Shown here one piece after another: positions 10,825 through 19,072 of a stretch of DNA of 64,000 nucleotides (its first letter is position 1; each line of letters opens with the position of its first letter). The DNA is taken from positions 1 to 64,000 of the forward strand of contig NZ_CAJYPS010000003.1 of NCBI RefSeq assembly GCF_913777145.1. Reading direction: 5' to 3'. Below the pieces are notes generated by a model. The model had not been told where the DNA came from and searched no databases. It worked only from the letters and a program-made list of their open reading frames with translations. The DNA is from an uncultured Roseateles sp. (GTDB lineage Bacteria > Pseudomonadota > Gammaproteobacteria > Burkholderiales > Burkholderiaceae_C). Both the position numbers and the translations under genes were made by a program.

Positions 10825-12054
10825 ATGGCCAAGGAATACAAGGATTTGGTCGTCGGCTTGGATATCGGCACGGCCAAGATCATGGCGGTGGTGGCCGAGG
10901 TATTGCCCGGGGGGGATTTGCGCATCGCCGGCCTGGGGGTGGCCCCCTCGCACGGGCTCAAGCGCGGCGTCGTTGTGAATATCGACGCGACGGTGCAGTC
11001 CATTCAGCAGGCGCTGAAGGAGGCCGAAATGATGGCCGACTGCAAGATATCCCGGGTTTACACGGGGATCACCGGCAGTCATATCCGCGGCCAGAACTCC
11101 ACCGGCATGGTCATCGTGCGCGACAAGGAGGTCACGCCGGTGGATGTCACACGCGTGGTGGAAACCGCCAAGGCCATCAATATTCCCAATGACCAGCGCC
11201 TGTTGCTGGTCGAGCCGCAGGAATTTGTCATCGACGGCCACGAGGTCAAGGAGCCCATCGGCATGAGCGGTGGCCGGCTGGAGGTCAAGGTCCATATCGT
11301 GACCGGGGCCCAGAGCGCGGCGGAAAACATCGTCAAATGCGTGCGCCGCTGCGGCCTGGAGGTCGAGCAGCTGGTTTTGAATCCCAGCGCGTCCAGCCTG
11401 GCGGCGCTGACCTCGGACGAGCGTGACCTGGGGGTGGCGCTGGTGGATATCGGCGCCGGCACCACCGATGTCGCGATATTCACCGGCGGCTCCATTCGCC
11501 ATACCGCGGTGATTCCCATCGCCGGTGACCTGATCACCAGCGATATCGCGATGGCGCTGCGCACGCCGACCAAGGACGCCGAGGAGATCAAGGTCGAACA
11601 CGGCGTGGCCAAGCAGTTGCTGGCAGAACCCGCCGATCAGGTGGAGGTTCCGGGTCTGGGTGACCGCAGCCCGCGGATGTTGTCCAAGCAGGCACTGGCC
11701 GGCGTGATCGAGCCGCGGGTGGAGGAAATCTTCTCGCTGGTGCACCAGGTGATACGCGACAGCGGCTACGAGGAATTGCTGTCCTCCGGCATCGTGCTGA
11801 CCGGCGGCTCGGCGGTGATGCCGGGCATGGTGGAACTGGCCGAGGATATTTTTCTGAAACCTGTCCGCCGCGGGCTGCCCACCTATTCCGGCGCCCTTTA
11901 CGACATGGTGGCAAACCCCCGCTCGGCGACCGTCATGGGTCTGCTGGAGGAGGCCAGGCTGGCGCGTACCCGAGGTTTCAAGGCGGCCCAGCAGGCCGGC
12001 TCCGTACAAACCCTGCTCGGCAGGGTCAAGGATTGGTTCATGGGGAATTTCTGA
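10825..12054 (+). CDS. ftsA: cell division protein FtsA
   Basis: FtsA is the actin-like protein that tethers FtsZ to the membrane. The 409-residue protein shows the nucleotide-binding motifs GLDIGTAKI near the start and VDIGAGTTDVAIF, the phosphate-2/adenosine motif TGGSAVMPG, and a C-terminal amphipathic membrane-targeting helix ending GRVKDWFMGNF. I chose ATG 10825 over an upstream TTG because a GAGGA ribosome-binding site lies directly before it (10815-10819). It follows ftsQ by 8 bases. Confidence 0.97.
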   Translation: MAKEYKDLVVGLDIGTAKIMAVVAEVLPGGDLRIAGLGVAPSHGLKRGVVVNIDATVQSIQQALKEAEMMADCKISRVYTGITGSHIRGQNSTGMVIVRDKEVTPVDVTRVVETAKAINIPNDQRLLLVEPQEFVIDGHEVKEPIGMSGGRLEVKVHIVTGAQSAAENIVKCVRRCGLEVEQLVLNPSASSLAALTSDERDLGVALVDIGAGTTDVAIFTGGSIRHTAVIPIAGDLITSDIAMALRTPTKDAEEIKVEHGVAKQLLAEPADQVEVPGLGDRSPRMLSKQALAGVIEPRVEEIFSLVHQVIRDSGYEELLSSGIVLTGGSAVMPGMVELAEDIFLKPVRRGLPTYSGALYDMVANPRSATVMGLLEEARLARTRGFKAAQQAGSVQTLLGRVKDWFMGNF

Positions 12055-12145
12055 GCCCCTAGAGCCCTCCGAAAACATCAAAAATTTGTTTCACCAGCTA
12101 GTCTTTCACAGGTGCCCAAGGCACAATTGCTGTAGGAGGTTTCAT
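12055..12145 (+). promoter_or_regulatory. ftsA-ftsZ intergenic leader with ftsZ ribosome-binding site
   Basis: This is the only sizeable gap in the division cluster. It holds an AT-rich stretch (12077-12092), a short perfect dyad GTGCC-CAA-GGCAC at 12112-12124, and a strong Shine-Dalgarno sequence TAGGAGGT (12133-12140) five bases before the ftsZ ATG. The arrangement would suit an extra promoter or leader raising FtsZ output, but I see no clear -35/-10 pair, so the promoter role is inference. Confidence 0.4.
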
Positions 12146-13381
12146 ATGCCTATCGAGATGATCGAAGAGTTTGACCAGGGCACCCAAATCAAGGTGATTG
12201 GCGTCGGTGGCGGCGGCGGCAATGCGGTCGACCACATGATCGCCCAGGGTGTTCAAGGCGTGGAATTCATCTGCGCCAATACCGATGCGCAGGCATTGAA
12301 CCGATCCAAAGCCGATCAATTGCTGCAACTGGGCTCCACCGGCCTGGGCGCGGGCGCCAAACCCGAAATGGGCAAGGCTGCGGCCGAGGAGGCCGAGAGC
12401 CGCATTCGTGAATCGATTGCCGGCGCCAATATGCTGTTCATCACCGCCGGCATGGGCGGTGGCACGGGCACGGGCGCCGCACCCGTGATCGCCCGCGTGG
12501 CCAAGGAAATGGGCATCCTGACGGTCGGCGTGGTCACCAAGCCCTTCGAATTCGAAGGCGGCCGGCGCGCCAAGGCCGCCGACAGCGGCCTGACCGAGCT
12601 CGAGGCCAATGTGGACTCGCTGATCGTCGTGCTGAACGACAAGTTGCTGGATGTGCTGGGTGACGACGTCACGCAGGATCAGGCCTTTGCTCATGCAAAT
12701 GACGTGCTGAAGAACGCCGTTGGCGGCATTTCGGACATCATTCACATCCCGGGCCTGGTCAACGTCGACTTCGAGGACGTCAAGACCGTGATGAGCGAGC
12801 CGGGCAAGGCCATGATGGGCACGGCCCAGGCCACGGGTCCGGATCGCGCGGCCAAGGCGGCCGAGGCGGCCGTGGCCTGCCCGTTGCTGGAGGGCATCGA
12901 CCTGTCCGGCGCGCGTGGCGTGCTGGTGCTGATCGCCGCGAGCCGCAGCAACTTCAAGCTGAGCGAGTCGCGCAATGCGATGAACGCGATCAAGCGCTAT
13001 GCGTCCGAAGATGCGCACATCATCTACGGCACGGCCTATGACGAGAGCCTGGGCGACGCGCTGCGCGTCACGGTGATCGCCACCGGCCTGTCGCGTGCCC
13101 GCCAGGCGGCACCGCTGCAGGTGGTGCAGACCCAGCAGGTGGTGCGTACCGGCACCGACGGCATGCCGGTGCTGACCCAGGCGGTCGCGGTGGCGCAGGC
13201 CGCCAGTGTCACGCAGGCCGCGCCGGCCGGTCTGGGCCTGGGCGATTTCGCGAACAGCAATGTGCCCAGCGTCTGGCGCCATGGCCGTTCCGGCAGCGCC
13301 GCGGCCAAGGTGGAGGCGCTGTCTTCCAACGGCATGGACGAGATCGAGATTCCGGCCTTCCTGCGCAAGCAGGCCGACTGA
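12146..13381 (+). CDS. ftsZ: cell division GTPase FtsZ
   Basis: FtsZ is the tubulin-like GTPase that polymerises into the division ring. The 411-residue protein has the N-terminal GVGGGGGNAV loop, the tubulin signature GGGTGTG at residues 104-110, the T7-loop region with NVDFEDVKTVM, and a conserved C-terminal peptide DEIEIPAFLRKQAD that binds FtsA and ZipA-like partners. A linker of about 60 residues rich in Ala/Gln/Val separates core and tail. The start is fixed by an excellent ribosome-binding site and by homology to MPIEMIEEFDQGTQIKVIGVG. Confidence 0.98.
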   Translation: MPIEMIEEFDQGTQIKVIGVGGGGGNAVDHMIAQGVQGVEFICANTDAQALNRSKADQLLQLGSTGLGAGAKPEMGKAAAEEAESRIRESIAGANMLFITAGMGGGTGTGAAPVIARVAKEMGILTVGVVTKPFEFEGGRRAKAADSGLTELEANVDSLIVVLNDKLLDVLGDDVTQDQAFAHANDVLKNAVGGISDIIHIPGLVNVDFEDVKTVMSEPGKAMMGTAQATGPDRAAKAAEAAVACPLLEGIDLSGARGVLVLIAASRSNFKLSESRNAMNAIKRYASEDAHIIYGTAYDESLGDALRVTVIATGLSRARQAAPLQVVQTQQVVRTGTDGMPVLTQAVAVAQAASVTQAAPAGLGLGDFANSNVPSVWRHGRSGSAAAKVEALSSNGMDEIEIPAFLRKQAD

Positions 13382-13403
13382 CGCCCTCCCGGGCCTCGCG
13401 CGA

Positions 13404-13441
13404 CAGCGCGCCTCGCGACAGCGGGCGCGCTGTTTTGTTTT
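13404..13441 (+). terminator. factor-independent terminator after ftsZ
   Basis: A perfect 9-base stem CAGCGCGCC (13404-13412) pairs with GGCGCGCTG (13424-13432) around an 11-base loop and is followed by TTTTGTTTT (13433-13441). It would end plus-strand transcription of the division cluster just before the convergent hydrolase gene. Confidence 0.85.
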
Positions 13442-13453
13442 GGGCGCCGGCGT

Positions 13454-14251
13454 TCAGTCGCCGCGCAGGAAGTCCACCGCCTGCCGGATCACGTCCGGGT
13501 CGGCCAGCAGCCGGCGATGGCCCAGGCCGGGCGTGGGTTGCAGCCGTGCCTGCGGCCAGGTGGCCCGCAGCGCTTCCGACGTGGCATAGGGCACGACGCG
13601 GTCCTGCGGGTCGTGCAGCACCAGGCCGGGATGGCGCAGGCCGTCGCGCAGCTGGGCCAGGTCCAGGCGCGCCAGCGGCTGGCCGATGAAGCGCTCGGCC
13701 CAGCCGGCAAAGGCGCGGCGGTCGTCGCCTTCCAGACCGTGGGCTGCCGCCATGCCGTAGACCACCGGCGTGAGCGACGAGGGGCCGGCCAGGTGCACGC
13801 TGCGCTGCACCCGCACGCCGCGGCTGAGGGCTGCCAGCACCGCGGCCGACCCCATGGAGTGGCCGACCAGCGCGTGCAGCTCGCCGATCTCGGCGCTGAG
13901 GGCCTGGACCGCCCGCGCCGCGTGTTCGACGCTGGCCTCGTGGCCGCTGGATTCACCATGGCCGGGCAGGTCGAACAGCGTGACCGAGAAGCCTGCGGCC
14001 TGCAGCGCCGGCAGCCAGGGCAGCCACTGGGTCGCCCGGCCGTTCCAGCCATGCACCAGCAGTACGCGCGGACCCTGGCCCAATGTCCAGCGCGCCAGCT
14101 TCTGGCCCTCGTGCACCAGCGCGGGCAGGGCACCGGGTGCCAGCGCCGCCAGCTCCTGCGGCGTGGCCGGGATGCGCTCCGGCGCAGAGAAGGCATGGCG
14201 GGCCGCGGCGAGGCGGCCGTCGGTTTCGGCGGGCAGCAGGGCGTGCGACAT
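13454..14251 (-). CDS. alpha/beta hydrolase
   Basis: This 265-residue alpha/beta-hydrolase fold protein has the oxyanion segment VHGWNGRATQW, the nucleophile elbow GHSMGS (Ser in the G-x-S-x-G motif), a late Asp in HDPQDRVVP and a terminal His in GLGHRRLL, giving a complete Ser-Asp-His triad. No signal peptide is seen, so it is probably cytoplasmic. The substrate cannot be told from sequence. It reads toward ftsZ and lies 13 bases downstream of the SDR gene on the same strand, so the two may be co-transcribed under the TetR-type regulator at 15062. Confidence 0.85.
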   Translation of the reverse strand: MSHALLPAETDGRLAAARHAFSAPERIPATPQELAALAPGALPALVHEGQKLARWTLGQGPRVLLVHGWNGRATQWLPWLPALQAAGFSVTLFDLPGHGESSGHEASVEHAARAVQALSAEIGELHALVGHSMGSAAVLAALSRGVRVQRSVHLAGPSSLTPVVYGMAAAHGLEGDDRRAFAGWAERFIGQPLARLDLAQLRDGLRHPGLVLHDPQDRVVPYATSEALRATWPQARLQPTPGLGHRRLLADPDVIRQAVDFLRGD

Positions 14252-14264
14252 GATGGGCTCCCGG

Positions 14265-14960
14265 TCAGCCGGCGTAGGCGGGCTTGTCGCTGGACAGGCT
14301 CTGCTTGACCTGGCGGCTGATGTCGTCCGCCAGCACCTCGAAGTCGCCGCGCTCGACGCCCGCCAGCGTCAGCCGGGCCACGTCCAGCGGAGCCGACTTG
14401 GGCGCCTCCAGGCCGCGTGTCATGTCGGTGTCCATGTAGCCCACGTGCAGGCTGGTGACCAGGGTGCCCTGGTCGCGCAGCTCGTTGCGCAGTGCATTGC
14501 TCAGCGACCAGGCGGCGGCCTTGGACGCGCTGTAGGTGGCGACGGCCGGGAAGGTGAGCCAGCTCAGCACCGACAGCACGTTCACGATCGCCCCGCCGCC
14601 GTTGGCCTTGAGCGCCGGCGCGAACGCGCGTGCCATCAGCCAGGGGCCGAAGAAGTTGGTCTCCAGTTCGGCGCGCGCCTTGTCCAGGCCGTCTGCTGCC
14701 AGCGCCTGGCCGGTCAGCGAGATGCCGGCGTTGTTGATCAGCAGCGTGACGTCGCCACATTGGGCGGCCGCCGCGGCGACCTGCGCCGGGTCGGTGACGT
14801 CCAGCGCCACCGGGATCACGCCGGGCAGCTGGATGCTGGCCGGGTCGCGGGCGGCGGCATAGACCTTGGCGGCCCCGGCTTCTAGGGCGGCCTGCGCGAA
14901 GGCCAGGCCCAGGCCACGGTTGGCCCCGGTGATGAAAACGACGGCGTTGCGGATCTGCAT
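14265..14960 (-). CDS. short-chain dehydrogenase/reductase
   Basis: A 231-residue classical SDR. It has the Rossmann motif TGANRGLG near the N-terminus, the NNAG motif, and an active site with Ser in LSVLSWL, Tyr in ATYSASKAA and Lys four residues on. The substrate is unknown. I chose ATG 14960 (MQIRNAVVFITGANRG) because it gives the standard spacing to the Rossmann loop; in-frame starts further upstream would run through the operator. It is divergently arranged with a TetR regulator and is the obvious target gene. Confidence 0.88.
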   Translation of the reverse strand: MQIRNAVVFITGANRGLGLAFAQAALEAGAAKVYAAARDPASIQLPGVIPVALDVTDPAQVAAAAAQCGDVTLLINNAGISLTGQALAADGLDKARAELETNFFGPWLMARAFAPALKANGGGAIVNVLSVLSWLTFPAVATYSASKAAAWSLSNALRNELRDQGTLVTSLHVGYMDTDMTRGLEAPKSAPLDVARLTLAGVERGDFEVLADDISRQVKQSLSSDKPAYAG

Positions 14961-14979
14961 GATGGGTCCTCGTATTTTG

Positions 14980-15019
14980 ATGTCGACTGACATCTTTGAA
15001 TAAATGTCGTTCAACATTT
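14980..15019. promoter_or_regulatory. two palindromic operator candidates between SDR and TetR genes
   Basis: The SDR-TetR intergenic region holds two dyads: ATGTC-GACT-GACAT at 14980-14993 and AAATGT-CGTTCA-ACATTT at 15002-15019. The region is AT-rich compared with its surroundings and lies between the two divergent starts. TetR-family regulators commonly bind such palindromes and repress both themselves and the neighbouring gene. Confidence 0.6.
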
Positions 15020-15061
15020 AAAATAAGTCAAGCCAGCCCAGACAACCCGTCGGAGTCCGCC

Positions 15062-15628
15062 ATGAAAGTCACACGAGCCCAGGTCGAGCTCAACCGCGAG
15101 CGCATCCTCGACAGCGCCGCCCAGCTGTTCCGCGAGCGCGGCTTCGACGGCATAGGCCTGAACGACCTGATGCAGGCCGCCGGCCTCACGCGCGGCGGCT
15201 TCTACGGGCACTTCGAGTCCAAGGAGGACCTGGCCGCCCAGGCCAGCCGACGCGCGCTGGCCGCCAACCGCGAGCACTGGGGCCAGCTGGGTGACCGCGC
15301 GGGACTGGAGCGCTGGATCAAGGGCTATCTGTCGGCCGCCCATGGTGAGCACCTGGGCGAGGGCTGCGCCTTCGCCGCGCTGGCCGGCGATGCGGCGCGC
15401 GCGACGCCCGCGGTACAGCAGGCGTTTGCCGAAGGGGTGGAGGAGTTGCTGGCGGTGCTGGCCCCGCAGTTACCTGAGGCCGAGCCGGCCGAGCGCCGAC
15501 AGCACGCGCTGGCACTGCTGTCCTCGCTGGTGGGGGCGCTGCTGCTGTCACGCGCGGTGGGCGAGCCCGGCCTGGCGCGCGAGCTGCGCCAGGCCACCCG
15601 CGAGCAGGCGCTGGCCGCCCTGGGTTGA
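15062..15628 (+). CDS. TetR/AcrR-family transcriptional regulator
   Basis: A 188-residue TetR regulator. The N-terminal helix-turn-helix is clear (RERGFDGIGLNDLMQAAGLTRG then FYGHFESKEDL), and the C-terminal part resembles the TetR_C domain of regulators that sit beside oxidoreductases (GCAFAALAGDAARA). ATG 15062 is preceded by CGGAG and gives a typical N-terminus. It is divergent from the SDR gene with two palindromes between, which points to repression of the SDR/hydrolase unit, relieved by an unknown small molecule. Confidence 0.9.
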   Translation: MKVTRAQVELNRERILDSAAQLFRERGFDGIGLNDLMQAAGLTRGGFYGHFESKEDLAAQASRRALAANREHWGQLGDRAGLERWIKGYLSAAHGEHLGEGCAFAALAGDAARATPAVQQAFAEGVEELLAVLAPQLPEAEPAERRQHALALLSSLVGALLLSRAVGEPGLARELRQATREQALAALG

Positions 15629-15659
15629 GTCCGCAGCCGGCCCGGTCCGGCGCTGTGGC

Positions 15660-17690
15660 ATGCTCGCCGCCATGTGCATGGCCGCTGGCAGATTCCCCGT
15701 CGTTCTGCTGAGGTGCTGGGTCCTGCGTCTGCTGTGTCTGCTCGGGCTGCTGTGGGCCGTCGCGCTGAGCCCGGCCGTGGCGCAGCGCCTGCCTCAGCCC
15801 AATGCGCCCCAGGGCCGCATGCTGTCCATCGATGTGCCGGCGCCCACCGAGCGCGCCATCAGCCGCTGGAGCCGCGCGCAGCTGGAGGCCTGGTGGGCCG
15901 CGCTGCGCCGTCAGGCGGTGTCCGGCCCCGAGGGGCTGAGCCTGCCGCCCGAGCTGCTGCCGCCGCAGGAAGGGTCGGCCTGGCAGCCGGTCCAGCTGCC
16001 CGATGTGCGCCACCGCCCGGGGGCGGCCGACGTGTCCGACGCGCAGGGCTACGAGATGCGCTGGTACCGCGTGCGCGTGCCGGCCCATGACGACCAGCCC
16101 ATGGCGCTGTACCTGCCGCGGCTCAGCACGCTGACCGCGGCGGTGCTGGGCCACACCGAGCAGGGCTGGCGGCTGCTGCTGGACAACCAGCCGGTGGCGC
16201 GCGACCAGTGGGTGCAGCCCATCTGGCTGCCGCTGCCGGCCGCCGGCCGCGGCATGGACATCGTCATCGCGCTGCCGGTGCAGGCCGACGGCTACCACGT
16301 GGTGTCGCGCATCTGGGTGGGGCCGCGGGCCGAGCTGGAGAAGCGCTGGCAGTGGCGGGCGCGGCTGCAGTCCGGCCTGCCCCAGGCCATCAGCCTGACG
16401 CTGGTGGTGCTGGGCCTGTTCGCACTGACGCTGTGGCTACGCCGGCCCAGCGAGAGCATCTACGGACTGTTCGCGTTCGGCGCGGCTGCCTGGCTGGTGC
16501 GCAATCTGCACTACTACGCCAGCCCGCCGGCCCATCCGCTGCTGCTGGACTGGTTCTGGTGGGCCACGCATGCGTCCGCGGCCTGGGTGACGCTGTTCGT
16601 GCTGCTGCTGGCGCTGCGCTTCGCGAGCCGGCGCCAGCCCTGGGTGGAGCGGGTGCTGGTGGGCGGCGTGGCGCTGGTCAGCGTGCTGAGCATGCCGCTG
16701 TGGCTGCAGCAGATGGACCTGGTGGTGCTGCAGTACACGGTCACCGCGCTGCTGGCCGGCGGCGGCACGGCCTGGGTGGCCTGGCTGGCCTGGCGTGAGC
16801 GCCGCGTGGAGCTCAGCCTGATGGCGCTGGCATTGCTGGTGGGCCTGATGCTGGGTCTGCACGACCTGGCCCTGCTGGCCGCCTGGGCCTGGCCCGAGCA
16901 TGTCTACCTGATGCCCTTCGCGACCATCATCGTGATGGTGTGCTTCCTGTACGCGGTGCAGAGCCGCTACATGGGCGCGGTCGAGCAGGTGAAGGCGGAG
17001 AACAGCCAGCTGCAGGAGGACCTGGACGAGCAGGCCGAGGCGCTGCAGGTCCAGCACGAGCAGCTGCGCGAGGCCGAGCGCCAGCAGGCGCTGCTGCTGG
17101 AGCGCCAGCGCCTGATGGCCGATATGCACGACGGCCTGGGCTCCTCGCTGCTGTCCGCGCTGGTGGCGGTGGAGCAGGGCCAGATGTCGCAGGACCATGT
17201 GGTGGAGGTGCTGCGCGAATGCGTGGACGACCTGCGCCTGGTGATCGACTCGCTGGAGCCGGTGGGTCATGACCTGGTGTCCCTGCTGGCCACCATGCGC
17301 TACCGCCTGGGCAAGCGCCTGCAGAGCGGCGGCCTGCAGCTGGACTGGGACGTGCAAGACCTGCCCCCGCTGGCCTGGCTGGGCCCGCCGGAGGCGCTGC
17401 ACGTGCTGCGCCTGATGCAGGAGGCGCTGAACAATGTCGTGAAGCACGCCCGCGCCAGCCGCGTGCGCCTGGTGACCCGCCACCATGGCAGCCAGGTCGA
17501 GATCCGCATCGAGGACGATGGCCGGGGCTTCGACACCCAGACGGTGCGCCAGGGCCGCGGGCTCAAGAGCCAGCTCAAGCGCGCGCAGCATCTGGGCGGG
17601 CGGCTGCGCATCGACTCCATGCCGGGCGGCGGCACGCGGCTGTCGCTGCGCCTGCCGGTGGAGCGCCCGGGCGCGCAAGGGCAAGCCTGA
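15660..17690 (+). CDS. orphan sensor histidine kinase (NarL/UhpB-type, 7TM sensor)
   Basis: A membrane-bound histidine kinase of about 676 residues. Order: signal/TM segment (about 14-41), a periplasmic sensory domain (about 50-235) resembling 7TMR-DISM extracellular modules, about seven transmembrane helices (240-435), a coiled coil (440-482), the HisKA_3 dimerisation motif [13 protein letters not shown] with the phospho-acceptor His at 490, and a HATPase domain with [18 protein letters not shown] and [11 protein letters not shown]. Such kinases normally work with a LuxR/NarL-type response regulator, but none is adjacent. ATG 15660 is uncertain; 15672 and 15678 are also possible. It sits between ftsZ and lpxC. 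Confidence 0.88.
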   Translation: MLAAMCMAAGRFPVVLLRCWVLRLLCLLGLLWAVALSPAVAQRLPQPNAPQGRMLSIDVPAPTERAISRWSRAQLEAWWAALRRQAVSGPEGLSLPPELLPPQEGSAWQPVQLPDVRHRPGAADVSDAQGYEMRWYRVRVPAHDDQPMALYLPRLSTLTAAVLGHTEQGWRLLLDNQPVARDQWVQPIWLPLPAAGRGMDIVIALPVQADGYHVVSRIWVGPRAELEKRWQWRARLQSGLPQAISLTLVVLGLFALTLWLRRPSESIYGLFAFGAAAWLVRNLHYYASPPAHPLLLDWFWWATHASAAWVTLFVLLLALRFASRRQPWVERVLVGGVALVSVLSMPLWLQQMDLVVLQYTVTALLAGGGTAWVAWLAWRERRVELSLMALALLVGLMLGLHDLALLAAWAWPEHVYLMPFATIIVMVCFLYAVQSRYMGAVEQVKAENSQLQEDLDEQAEALQVQHEQLREAERQQALLLERQRLMADMHDGLGSSLLSALVAVEQGQMSQDHVVEVLRECVDDLRLVIDSLEPVGHDLVSLLATMRYRLGKRLQSGGLQLDWDVQDLPPLAWLGPPEALHVLRLMQEALNNVVKHARASRVRLVTRHHGSQVEIRIEDDGRGFDTQTVRQGRGLKSQLKRAQHLGGRLRIDSMPGGGTRLSLRLPVERPGAQGQA

Positions 17691-17707
17691 TCCGGGACAA
17701 TGGCGGC

Positions 17708-18643
17708 ATGGTCAAGCAACGCACTTTGAAATCGCTGACGCGCGCCGTCGGCGTGGGCATACACAGCGGCCAGAAGGTCGAGCTGACGCTGCAGCCGGCG
17801 CCGCCCGACACCGGCCTGGTGTTCCGCCGCGTGGACCTGTGCCCGCCGGTGGAGATCCCGGTCACCGCCGCCTCGGTCTGCGACACCCGCATGGCCACCA
17901 CCATCAGCCCCGGTGGCGATCCCGGCGGCCCCAAGGTCCAGACCATAGAGCACCTGCTGTCGGCCTGTGCCGGCCTGGGGCTGGACAACCTCATCATCGA
18001 CATCAACGCCGACGAGGTGCCCATCCTTGACGGCTCGGCCTCCAGCTTCGTGTTCCTGCTGCAGTCGGCCGGCATACAGCAGCAGGACGCGCCCAAGAAA
18101 TTCCTGCGCGTGAAGAAGCCGGTGGAGGTGCGCCAGGGCGAGGGCAAGAAGCTGATGTGGGCGCGGCTGGAGCCGCATCACGGCTACACGCTGAGCTTCG
18201 AGATCGAGTTCGACAACCCGGCCGTGGCCGCCACCGGCCAGCAGTTCGTGTTCGACATGGGCTCGGGCGCCTACAAGAAGGAAATCGCCCGCGCGCGCAC
18301 CTTCGGCATGACCTCGGACATCGAGCTGATGCGCTCGCGCGGCCTCACGCTGGGCGGCTCCATGGACAACGCCATCGTCGTGGACGACTACAAGGTGCTG
18401 AACGCCGAGGGCCTGCGCTACGACGACGAGTTCGTGAAGCACAAGATCCTGGACGCGATCGGCGACATGCAGGTGGTGGGCCACCCGCTGCTGGCGGCCT
18501 ACACCTCGTTCAAGGGCGGCCATGCGCTGAACAACAAGCTGCTGCGGGCGCTGCTGGCCGACCCCGACGCCTACGAATTGGTGCAGTTCGACGACGAGCG
18601 GGCCGCGCCGGCCGGTTTCGCCGAGCTGGCCCCGGCCTGGTGA
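17708..18643 (+). CDS. lpxC: UDP-3-O-acyl-N-acetylglucosamine deacetylase
   Basis: LpxC is the zinc-dependent deacetylase that commits the cell to lipid A synthesis. The 311-residue protein has TIEHLLSA with zinc ligand H82 and E81, HKILDAIGD with zinc ligands H245 and D249, and the catalytic His in GGHALNN (H272). Length and motifs are canonical. It starts 17 bases after the sensor kinase stop. In Gram-negative bacteria lpxC commonly follows ftsZ, and here 4.3 kb separates them. Confidence 0.97.
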   Translation: MVKQRTLKSLTRAVGVGIHSGQKVELTLQPAPPDTGLVFRRVDLCPPVEIPVTAASVCDTRMATTISPGGDPGGPKVQTIEHLLSACAGLGLDNLIIDINADEVPILDGSASSFVFLLQSAGIQQQDAPKKFLRVKKPVEVRQGEGKKLMWARLEPHHGYTLSFEIEFDNPAVAATGQQFVFDMGSGAYKKEIARARTFGMTSDIELMRSRGLTLGGSMDNAIVVDDYKVLNAEGLRYDDEFVKHKILDAIGDMQVVGHPLLAAYTSFKGGHALNNKLLRALLADPDAYELVQFDDERAAPAGFAELAPAW

Positions 18644-18647
18644 CGAC

Positions 18648-18833
18648 ATGGTGATCGCCCGCCTGCTGATCGGCCTGCTGCTGTTCGCTGCCGTCGTCTG
18701 CTTCGCGCTCTACATCGCCACCCGCCAGCCGCACTGGCGTCGGCTGGGCCTCATCATCGTCAAGTGGACCGTGATCGCCGGCCTGGGCTTTTTCGCGGTG
18801 CTGATCCTGGAGCGGCTGGCCTTGCTGCTTTGA
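18648..18833 (+). CDS. small two-helix membrane protein
   Basis: A 61-residue protein with two strongly hydrophobic segments (about 2-24 and 36-61) separated by a basic loop ATRQPHWRR. It begins 4 bases after lpxC and is very probably co-transcribed with it. No known function is recognised; its position next to lpxC suggests an envelope role, but this is only inference from context. Confidence 0.65.
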   Translation: MVIARLLIGLLLFAAVVCFALYIATRQPHWRRLGLIIVKWTVIAGLGFFAVLILERLALLL

Positions 18834-19072
18834 GCCCGGCACGCGCCCCAGTGCTCGAGGGGATGCCGTCGGGCGCCTAAATGCGCACAATCGGCACTGG
18901 TCGCCGTCTTACTCCCGGCGGCCAGGCCTGGCGGCCGGTGTCGCCGGGCGCCGTATGCCAACGTGGCCGGGGGGCCGGAAGGTGTGCGGTCTTGACAGAG
19001 GATTGATACGAAGTCGTTCAGGGCCGCTCCGCATGGGGCGGCCTTTTTTTCGCCCACGATGGGCGCAGCGCT
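18834..19072. other. 239-base intergenic region, possible small RNA
   Basis: No protein gene is supported here. The region contains the perfect 12-base palindrome GCCAGGCCTGGC (about 18920-18931), a consensus -35 hexamer TTGACA (18992-18997) without a convincing -10 at the right distance, and a strong terminator at 19022-19050. It may simply be the 3' untranslated end of the lpxC transcript, or it may hold a short RNA gene ending at that terminator. Confidence 0.35.
19022..19050 (+). terminator. factor-independent terminator downstream of lpxC unit
   Basis: GGCCGCTCC (19022-19030) pairs with GGGGCGGCC (19035-19043), one G-U pair, across a GCAT tetraloop and is followed by seven T residues. 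It terminates plus-strand transcripts arriving from lpxC before the convergent peptidase gene. Confidence 0.88.
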
